A stretch of DNA of 5,459 nt, taken from the NCBI GenBank assembly GCA_031366885.1, contig JANLPB010000297.1:1-5459 (forward strand), read 5' to 3'. The notes beneath the pieces were generated by a model. That model saw nothing but the letters and a program-made list of their open reading frames with translations, had not been told where the DNA came from and did no database searches. Positions 1 through 4,542 of the stretch are shown piece after piece. The position numbers and the translations under genes were made by a program. This DNA comes from UBA668 sp031366885 (GTDB taxonomy: Bacteria; Actinomycetota; Acidimicrobiia; Acidimicrobiales; Ilumatobacteraceae). The first letter of the stretch is position 1; the number at the start of each line of letters is the position of its first letter.

Positions 1-57
1 CGTCAGGCCGGCGATGAATGCAGCTTCTGCGGTTGGGATGAAGAGTTGTGTGGGCAT
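1..57 (-). CDS. 5' end of leftward gene, possible DUF433-like or helix-turn-helix antitoxin (partial)
   Basis: The minus strand reads ATG at 57-55 followed by 18 open codons to the window edge, giving MPTQLFIPTAEAAFIAGLT. The start is supported by a GGAGG Shine-Dalgarno (plus-strand 72-68), 10 bases upstream, and by a TATACT -10 box at 89-84 with correct -35 spacing. The 'T-A-E-A-A-F-I-A-G-L' pattern resembles the N-terminal helix of short regulators and DUF433-type antitoxins, in which an alanine-rich first helix leads into a DNA-binding fold. That resemblance is from memory and rests on 19 residues. The gene is divergent from the toxin-antitoxin operon at 491. Two plus-strand reading frames cross the same bases, but neither has a ribosome binding site or a recognisable product. 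I am moderately confident that a gene starts here and much less confident of its family. Confidence 0.5.
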   Translation of the reverse strand, partial: MPTQLFIPTAEAAFIAGLT

Positions 58-83
58 GGTAATAAAGCCTCCGAGTGGTCGGA

Positions 84-112
84 AGTATATCTACCGAGGC
101 ACTGGTGCGCAA
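84..112 (-). promoter_or_regulatory. Sigma-70-like promoter for the leftward gene
   Basis: On the minus strand a TTGCGC hexamer (plus 112-107, 3 of 6 matches to the -35 consensus) is followed after exactly 17 bases by TATACT (plus 89-84, 5 of 6 matches to -10). Transcription would start near 77, just ahead of the GGAGG at 72-68 and the ATG at 57, leaving a leader of about 20 bases. The consistent order of promoter, ribosome site and start codon is the main argument that the minus-strand gene is real. Confidence 0.45.
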
Positions 113-202
113 GCGGACGCTTTTGCCCGTTTTCGTCATGCCCGCGATGTTCATGCGGCGGCGCCGATAGCATCAACTTTGCTTGCCAAGCAGCATCAAT
201 TT

Positions 203-222
203 CTCTTGCGCGAGCGCGAGAG
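203..222. repeat. GC-rich inverted repeat, strong RNA hairpin
   Basis: CTCTTGCG (203-210) and CGCGAGAG (215-222) can pair over eight positions with a CGAG loop; the only non-Watson-Crick pair is one wobble. No T-run follows on either strand, so it is not a typical intrinsic terminator. It lies in the divergent intergenic region, and its function is unknown. Confidence 0.35.
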
Positions 223-260
223 CAAGCCCGTGCCCTCGCTCAGTCGGCCATGATCCTATA

Positions 261-282
261 CATGATAAGTATCCTTATCATG
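261..282. repeat. Perfect 9-bp inverted repeat, operator-like
   Basis: CATGATAAG at 261-269 is followed by a 4-base spacer (TATC) and its exact reverse complement CTTATCATG at 274-282. A further partial copy of the half-site, CATGATCC, sits just upstream at 249-256, and ATGATGATAA continues at 281-290. The AT-rich arms and short spacer suit a dimeric DNA-binding protein better than a terminator, because no T-run follows. It lies about 70 bases upstream of the best toxin-antitoxin promoter and about 150 bases upstream of the leftward promoter, so either unit could use it. Confidence 0.5.
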
Positions 283-333
283 ATGATGATAAATAGCTAA
301 AAATTCGGAGGGTCTGGCATCACACTAGTCGTG

Positions 334-358
334 TTGACCGTCTACAGTCAAATTGACA
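334..358 (+). promoter_or_regulatory. TTGAC/GTCAA half-site cluster overlapping the -35 box, candidate antitoxin operator
   Basis: Three copies of one pentamer occur in 25 bases: TTGAC at 334-338, GTCAA at 347-351 (inverted) and TTGAC at 353-357. The last two form an 11-bp perfect palindrome, GTCAA-A-TTGAC, which directly covers the -35 element at 353-358. Xre-type antitoxins of RES pairs commonly repress their own operon through palindromes at the promoter, so this is the natural candidate binding site. That role is inferred from position and symmetry. Confidence 0.45.
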
Positions 359-381
359 TAAAATATCCGTGAGAGTACGAT
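353..381 (+). promoter_or_regulatory. Sigma-70-like promoter of the antitoxin-toxin-recombinase operon
   Basis: TTGACA at 353-358 matches the -35 consensus perfectly and is followed after 17 bases by TACGAT at 376-381 (4 of 6 to -10). Transcription would begin near 388, giving a leader of about 100 bases before the antitoxin ATG at 491. A second possibility uses TTGACC (334-339) with CATAAA (357-362), also at 17-base spacing. The first is preferred for its perfect -35. It also makes the ATG at 380, part of the -10 box, an unlikely translation start. Confidence 0.5.
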
Positions 382-467
382 GCTTTCACTCTGCCCATCC
401 GTCCGCTTCAATCCACCGCGCCGACCGTACCGAACGCACCAACCGCACTGGGCCAGCCAGCCAACTA

Positions 468-485
468 CCCACCCACCCACGACCC
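468..485 (-). other. G-quadruplex-type motif upstream of antitoxin start
   Basis: The plus strand has four CCC tracts at 468-470, 472-474, 476-478 and 483-485, separated by 1, 1 and 4 bases. Read on the minus strand these are four GGG tracts with short loops, which meets the usual G-quadruplex pattern; the plus strand has the matching i-motif pattern. The motif ends five bases before the ATG at 491 and occupies the place where a Shine-Dalgarno would normally lie. Being on the template strand, it could hinder RNA polymerase. No effect is proven. Confidence 0.5.
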
Positions 486-490
486 GCACC

Positions 491-910
491 ATGAGCGCCG
501 TCCTGCACCCCGAGACCGCCAACCCCGTCGGCGTCAACTTGAACACGGCCGCCGCGGCCGAGGCCGCGCTGCGCACCTTCTGGCGTCTGGCCGACGCGTG
601 GAAACTCAACACCGCCGAGCAGATCGCGCTGCTGGGCGTGGCGCGCACCACGCTGTACCAGTGGAAGCAGGGCAGGGTGGGGCCGCTGGACCGCCATGTC
701 CTGGAGCGGCTGTCCTATCTCTTCGGCATCTACGGCGCCCTGCAGATCCTGTTGCCCGTGCCCGAGCGAGCCAACGAGTGGATTCGCAAGCCCAACACCG
801 CCCCCTTCCTGGCGGGCAGCTCGGCGCTGGACCGCATGATGGGAGGGCAGGTCGCCGACCTCTTCGTGGTCCGTGAGTACCTGGACGCCGAGCGGGGCGG
901 CAAGGCTTGA
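491..910 (+). CDS. Xre/MbcA/ParS-type antitoxin of a RES toxin-antitoxin pair
   Basis: This 139-residue cytoplasmic protein is predicted to neutralise the RES toxin encoded next to it and to repress their shared promoter. Residues about 25-80 are helical and contain a helix-turn-helix-like stretch around 40-61 (LNTAEQIALLGVARTTLYQW). The C-terminal part, about 93-135, carries the toxin-binding signature of the MbcA/ParS/DUF2384 family: ANEWIRKPN, then PFLAGSSALDRMMGG and a final ADLFVVREYLD. I chose ATG 491 because the in-frame extension back to 380 is proline- and arginine-rich, unlike the family, and its ATG lies within the -10 box. There is no clear Shine-Dalgarno before 491; a C-rich, G-quadruplex-type tract sits there instead. 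The stop codon overlaps the toxin start by 4 bases (TTGA). The family call is firm; the start is less so. Confidence 0.88.
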   Translation: MSAVLHPETANPVGVNLNTAAAAEAALRTFWRLADAWKLNTAEQIALLGVARTTLYQWKQGRVGPLDRHVLERLSYLFGIYGALQILLPVPERANEWIRKPNTAPFLAGSSALDRMMGGQVADLFVVREYLDAERGGKA

Positions 911-1623
911 GCAGCGGCTTGGATGCGAAGTCGGCGGCGGCGCTGGCCATCAGTTCGGTGGCCTGGCTGCCCTGCCACCGCCTGATCGCGAGCCGGTTTC
1001 CGACCGTCGGCTTGTATGACCAGGTCGCTGCACCCCAAGACCTGGATGTGGTCTTTGCCATCGAGGCGCTGACCAACCCTCGCGTTCGCCAAGAGTTGGG
1101 CCAACTCAGCCTGGTGCCACCTGCCGATCGCGTGGCAGGCCCCGGAGCGACGCTGATCATGGCGGCTTTCACCCACCTCAACCCCCTGGGCTCGCGCTTC
1201 AGCGACGGCAGTTGGGGCGTCTACTACGCGGCCGAGTCGCTGGAGACCGCTGTGGCGGAGGTCAGCCATCACAGGGGGGCTTTTCTGGCGCGCACCGCTG
1301 AAGCGGCCATCGACATAGATCTGCGCTGGATCCAGGCCGACCTGATGGACAAGCTGCACGACATTAGAGGGCAGGGCGCTGCGATGCCTGCGGTCTATGA
1401 CCTAACGCACTACGGCGCCAGCCAGGATCTGGGCCGCGCCCGGCGCGCGCAGGGCAGTGCTGGCATCGTCTTTGAGAGCGTGCGGCGCCCGCAAGGCCAG
1501 TGTGTGGCGATCTTCAAGCCCAGGGCGCTGAGCAAAGCCCGCGCAGTCGGCCACATCGGCCTGCACTGGGACGGGCGGGCGATCTCACACTGGTTCGAGA
1601 AGGGAGCGCCCCATGCGTTCTGA
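907..1623 (+). CDS. RES-domain toxin (NAD+-depleting or ADP-ribosylating family)
   Basis: This 238-residue protein belongs to the RES family, named for conserved Arg, Glu and Ser. Characterised members degrade or phosphorolyse NAD+ (MbcT, Photorhabdus Res) or ADP-ribosylate a metabolic enzyme (ParT), stopping growth unless bound by antitoxin. Visible family marks are CHRLIASRFP (23-32), LNPLGSRFSDG with Arg97, WGVYYAAESLETAVAEV with Tyr106/107 and Glu118, and IVFESVR with Ser191. These catalytic assignments are by pattern. All key positions appear intact and the length suits the longer RES proteins. The start is a TTG overlapping the antitoxin stop; an in-frame TTG at 919 is an alternative. 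The first family-conserved residues begin near residue 20, so either start fits. The weak start codon and overlap imply coupled, low toxin synthesis. The 3' end overlaps the recombinase by 11 bases and carries its ribosome binding site. Confidence 0.88.
   Translation: MSSGLDAKSAAALAISSVAWLPCHRLIASRFPTVGLYDQVAAPQDLDVVFAIEALTNPRVRQELGQLSLVPPADRVAGPGATLIMAAFTHLNPLGSRFSDGSWGVYYAAESLETAVAEVSHHRGAFLARTAEAAIDIDLRWIQADLMDKLHDIRGQGAAMPAVYDLTHYGASQDLGRARRAQGSAGIVFESVRRPQGQCVAIFKPRALSKARAVGHIGLHWDGRAISHWFEKGAPHAF
1600..1606 (+). promoter_or_regulatory. Strong Shine-Dalgarno for the recombinase, inside the toxin gene
   Basis: AAGGGAG at 1600-1606 lies within the last codons of the RES toxin, six bases before ATG 1613. 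It is the best plus-strand ribosome binding site in the window. It fixes the recombinase start at 1613, in a different frame from the toxin, and supports translational coupling of the two genes. Confidence 0.7.
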
Positions 1624-3723
1624 CCTTAGCGCGGCAGCGCACGGAGTCGCCCCCGAAACGGCCCGCCTGAGTATCAGCATCAGCGCCAGCGTCAGTGCGG
1701 CACGGCAGCGCAAATTGCACGTCGGCCACTTTGCATTCATGCGCTCGGTGGTCCAGGGGCTCGATCCTCGCGAAAGCTGGGAGCGATATTTTCGGGTCGA
1801 GGGCGAGGCGACCGACGCACGCACCGTGCGTGCCACCATCGCCTGGATCCGCGATGAGTTTGCTGCCGTCGCGAAACGTCAGGATCGGTACGGCACGGCT
1901 CGGCTGGTGCGCATCGACGCCAGCCGCATCGCTGATCCGTCGCCCGACCTGCCGAGCCTCGAAGCCTTCGCCGAGGCACATGGCCTGGAACACGAGCGCC
2001 AGGCCGACCAGGTCGTCGCGTTTGAGGCCGAGTACGGCCCGGCAACGCAGCGACTGCGCCGGCGTTCGCGGCTGATTGCCCGCCAGCTCGAAGCGCTGCG
2101 CTGGCTCGAAGGCCTGGTCGCCCAGTCCCCGAAAGCCGGCGACTCGGTCGCCGCCTGGCTGAACCCGACGCTGGCCAGCCACCTGGAGGCGGCCGACATC
2201 TTCACGCTGGCCCAGCTGGTCGAGCGCATCAACGGCATGGGCCGGCGGTGGTACGCGGGCATCAAGGCGATGGGGCAGGGCAAGGCACTGCGCATCGTTG
2301 AGTGGCTGCAGGAGGTGGCGAATGCGCACCACGACAGCATCGAGCTTCAGCTCGGCCGCCATGTGGCGGTGGCGCGCAGCAAGCTCTACGCGCACGAACT
2401 CAACGCCGTGGTCGCTCCGGCCACCGCCATCCGCCCCTTGAAAAATTCATCGTGCCGGCCGAGCTCGACGGTAGCCGCGGCCTGTACCGCCGCCCGCAGG
2501 CGCAGTGTCTGCTGAAGGCGAGCAATGACTATCAGGCCATCCTCGCCTGGCTGCGCTCCAAGCACGGCCTGACCCCCGATCAGAAAGCGCACCTTGCGGC
2601 CCGCCGGCGCCAGCGCCACATCGGGGGTGGAGGCAGTGTCGAGCAGGGCTTGGACTGGCTGCAGGCGCTGTCCAACACCCAGCGCGCCTACCGCAAGGAG
2701 GCCGAGCGCTTCCTGCTCTGGGCGATCACGCAAAAGGGCAAAGCGCTGTCCTCGATGAGCAACGAGGACTGCACCCTGTACCGCGACTTTCTGGCCGACC
2801 CGCAGCCGCGCAGCCGGTGGTGCGGCGACCGCGGGCGCGAGCGATGGTCGCCGCTGTGGCGGCCGTTCGAAGGGCCATTGTCGGCGTCGGCGCAGCGTCA
2901 TGCGGTGACGATCCTGAAGAATCTCTATGGCTTCCTCGTCGATCAGAACTACCTGATGGGCAACCCGTGGTCGGCGGTGGGCGTGCCACGGACCTCGGGG
3001 CCGAAGGTGAATGCGGGACGGAGTTTTAGCCTGGCGCAGTGGGCGTTCATCGAAGGGCAGTTGACGATGCTGCAGGCGACCTCGGCGAACCAGCGGCTGA
3101 TTTTCGGGCTGCACCTGCTCTACGCCACCGGCCTGCGCTTGTCGGAAGTGGTGGCGGCCACGGTCGATGACCTGCAGTGGGTCGAGTACCCGGCGGATGC
3201 GTCGGACGATCAGCCGGTGGAGGGCTGGCTGCTGCGGGTGATCGGCAAGGGGCAGAAGGAGCGCGAGGTGCCGGTGCCGGCCGATGTGGTCGGTGAGCTG
3301 GCCAGGTACCTGGCATCGCGGGGGCTTGATGCGGACCCGGAGGACATGGGCAATCAGGGGGCGTTTCTGCTGGGCAAGGCCAGTGACGCGGCCGAGCGTG
3401 CGCCTAGCTTGAACACGGGCCAGCTGCACGACCCGCGCGAAGGCATTGCGGCGACGACTTTCTACGACCAGATCAAGGCGTTTTTTGCGGACTGCGCCGG
3501 GGTGCTGCAAGGGCAGGGCGATGGGAAGGGTGCTGAGCGATTCGCGGGTGCCAGCACGCACTGGATGCGGCATTCGCACGCGAGCCATGCGATCGCCGGT
3601 GGCATGCCGATCGAGATCGCGCAGCAGAACCTGGGGCATGCGTCGCTGGCGACCACGACGGTGTACGTCACGACCGAGAAGCGGCGCCGCATGAAAGCGG
3701 TCGAGACGTTCTGGAAAAGATAG
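1613..3723 (+). pseudogene. DUF3701-type tyrosine recombinase/phage integrase, split by one -1 frameshift
   Basis: Joining the two frames gives about 703 residues, close to the usual size of long integrases with an N-terminal DUF3701 (PF12482-type) region. Frame one (1613 to about 2437) carries that region: KLHVGHFAFMRSVVQGLD (around residues 34-51), WERYF and ATIAWIRDEFAA, then a helix-hairpin-helix-like MGRRWYAGIKAMGQGKALRI. Frame two (about 2437 to 3723) carries a core-binding domain (STQ-like NTQRAYRKEAERFLLWA) and a complete catalytic domain. In the joined numbering these are Arg509 (ATGLRLSE), Lys546 (GKGQKERE), His650 and Arg653 (HWMRH), His676 (LGHAS) and Tyr685 (TTTVYVT). The role would be strand exchange at a specific site by a 3'-phosphotyrosine link. 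Translated simply, frame one runs on to a stop at 2513-2515, giving 300 residues with no catalytic domain. Start 1613 has a strong Shine-Dalgarno and overlaps the toxin gene by 11 bases. The break may be a real mutation, a sequence error or recoding. Confidence 0.85.
2432..2446 (+). other. Frameshift point in the recombinase
   Basis: Upstream frame: CGC CCC TTG AAA AAT. Downstream frame: CTT GAA AAA TTC, which continues into the protein-like LEKFIVPAELDGS. Restoring one C to the four-C run at 2434-2437 yields ...IRPLEKFIVP... without a break. The simplest reading is a one-base loss in a homopolymer. The five-A run at 2441-2445 could instead allow slippage, but it does not form a standard -1 heptamer in the upstream frame. 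Confidence 0.75.
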
Positions 3724-3751
3724 ACGCCAAGCCACATTGGATAATCGTCGC

Positions 3752-4252
3752 ATGGCATCGATCTCAAGTCGCAATCTCGTCGACGCGGTGCTGCGCGTCG
3801 AGCGAATGACCTTTCAGGATCGCGAGCGGCTTACCGAAGAAGTCCACGCCCGCCAGCCCAACCTGTTCTTCTCGGTGCTTGTCCTGCAGCGGTATGGCGC
3901 CACCCTTGAGCAAATTGAGGTGGTGCTGAACCTGTTGCTCGTTTTCTACGAGGCGATGAAGGGCAGCGGCAGCAACTGGCCGGTCATCTCCGAAGAGGTT
4001 CAGGAACGTTGCCTGAAGCGGATCTCCGGGCGCGTGCGCTTCATCGAGGGCCTGACGCCACAGCTACAAGCGCAGGCCACCTCGGACGCCGTCGGCGACC
4101 ATCCCGAGCAGCAGTTGCTCGCATACGCTTTTGGCAAGTTCAAGGAGAACGGCCTCCTGGGCGTCAAGACCGAAGCGGAAAAGATGCTCATGCTGGCGGC
4201 GCTGAATCTGGTCGAGTGCATCGCGGAAACAACTCCGCGAATGACGAAGTGA
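3752..4252 (+). CDS. Hypothetical helical protein downstream of the recombinase
   Basis: I do not recognise this 166-residue protein. It has no signal peptide or clear membrane segment and looks cytosolic and almost wholly alpha-helical. Charged N-terminal helices (VDAVLRVERMTFQDRERLTEEV) lead to a hydrophobic helix near 56-69 (IEVVLNLLLVFYEA), then a central helix around 79-100 and a C-terminal helix pair, 119-132 and 140-160. Base composition and codon use match the upstream genes, which supports a real gene. It begins 28 bases after the recombinase stop, so it may be its partner or simply share the transcript. ATG 3752 is chosen; an in-frame TTG at 3737 would add five residues. Neither has a Shine-Dalgarno. 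A GATAAT box at 3740-3745 would place a transcription start almost at the ATG. Confidence 0.72.
   Translation: MASISSRNLVDAVLRVERMTFQDRERLTEEVHARQPNLFFSVLVLQRYGATLEQIEVVLNLLLVFYEAMKGSGSNWPVISEEVQERCLKRISGRVRFIEGLTPQLQAQATSDAVGDHPEQQLLAYAFGKFKENGLLGVKTEAEKMLMLAALNLVECIAETTPRMTK
4221..4240 (+). repeat. 7-bp inverted repeat at the 3' end of the hypothetical gene
   Basis: TCGCGGA at 4221-4227 and TCCGCGA at 4234-4240 are exact reverse complements around an AACAAC loop. The hairpin lies in the last ten codons of the gene. No T-run follows, so it is not a standard intrinsic terminator, though it could protect the 3' end of the messenger RNA. Confidence 0.35.
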
Positions 4253-4542
4253 AACCGCCGGCAAGGTCGAGCCGCGTGAAGGCGCGAAAGCGATTCAACC
4301 GGCTTGGCTATGACCGCTGTCCGGCAGCGCCCTCAGAACCCTGGCCGGCCGAACCCGACCCGACCCGCCAGCGACATCCACGGCATTGAAATCGTTGCCC
4401 TGAAGCCGCCGGTCAGACCAAATTGTTACGCCCGAGGGTGGTCTCTCGGCGGAGGGCACACCTCGGTCGGTGGTTCTCAGGGCGATTTGATACGCGGAGC
4501 AAGGCTCAAGATCGTGCGGTCTCACCGCCCCAGGGTCTCATC
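4253..4542. other. Non-coding stretch between hypothetical gene and IS91-type remnant
   Basis: About 290 bases without a convincing gene. Open frames exist on both strands but show no ribosome site, no domain and low-complexity composition. The stretch contains a short repeat run (CCCGACCCGACCC, around 4357-4369) and an imperfect direct repeat, GGTGGTCTCTCGG (4437-4449) and GGTGGTTCTCAGG (4469-4481). The left end of the IS91-type element should lie here, but I cannot place it. Confidence 0.4.

Larger units (their letters stand above)
58..490. other. Divergent intergenic region between leftward gene and toxin-antitoxin operon
   Basis: No convincing gene lies here. A plus-strand frame is open from the left edge to 300 and is rich in cysteine. 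A second frame is open from 14 to 253. Neither has a Shine-Dalgarno or a recognisable domain, and both overlap the minus-strand gene start and promoter. The region is clearly more AT-rich around 250-375 than its surroundings, as expected for promoters and operators. It holds a GC-rich hairpin (203-222), a perfect AT-rich inverted repeat (261-282), the operator and promoter cluster (334-381) and a C-rich, G-poor leader (about 385-490). Confidence 0.55.

Noticed and set aside
1..300. Plus-strand frame open from the left edge to 300, rich in cysteine, and a second frame at 14-253
   Set aside because: No ribosome site, no recognisable domain, and a minus-strand gene start with its promoter occupies the same bases. 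The tail after about 250 translates through AT-rich regulatory DNA.
380..490. Upstream ATG 380 as the antitoxin start
   Set aside because: The added 37 residues are proline- and arginine-rich without family resemblance, and the ATG sits within the probable -10 box. GAGAG at 371-375 is only a weak ribosome site.
606..1359. Minus-strand frames opposite the antitoxin and toxin
   Set aside because: Both plus-strand products are clear family members. The antisense products are low-complexity and lack ribosome sites.
2441..2446. Programmed -1 slippery site at the A5 tract
   Set aside because: The upstream frame does not give an X-XXY-YYZ heptamer, and I saw no obvious pseudoknot downstream. A one-base loss in the C run explains the break more simply, so recoding is kept only as an alternative.
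2386..3774. Long minus-strand frame opposite the recombinase
   Set aside because: It mirrors a gene whose plus-strand translation has complete catalytic motifs. The product is arginine- and proline-rich with no domain, typical of antisense frames in GC-rich DNA.
4221..4240. Intrinsic terminator after the hypothetical gene
   Set aside because: The hairpin is inside the coding sequence and no T-run follows.
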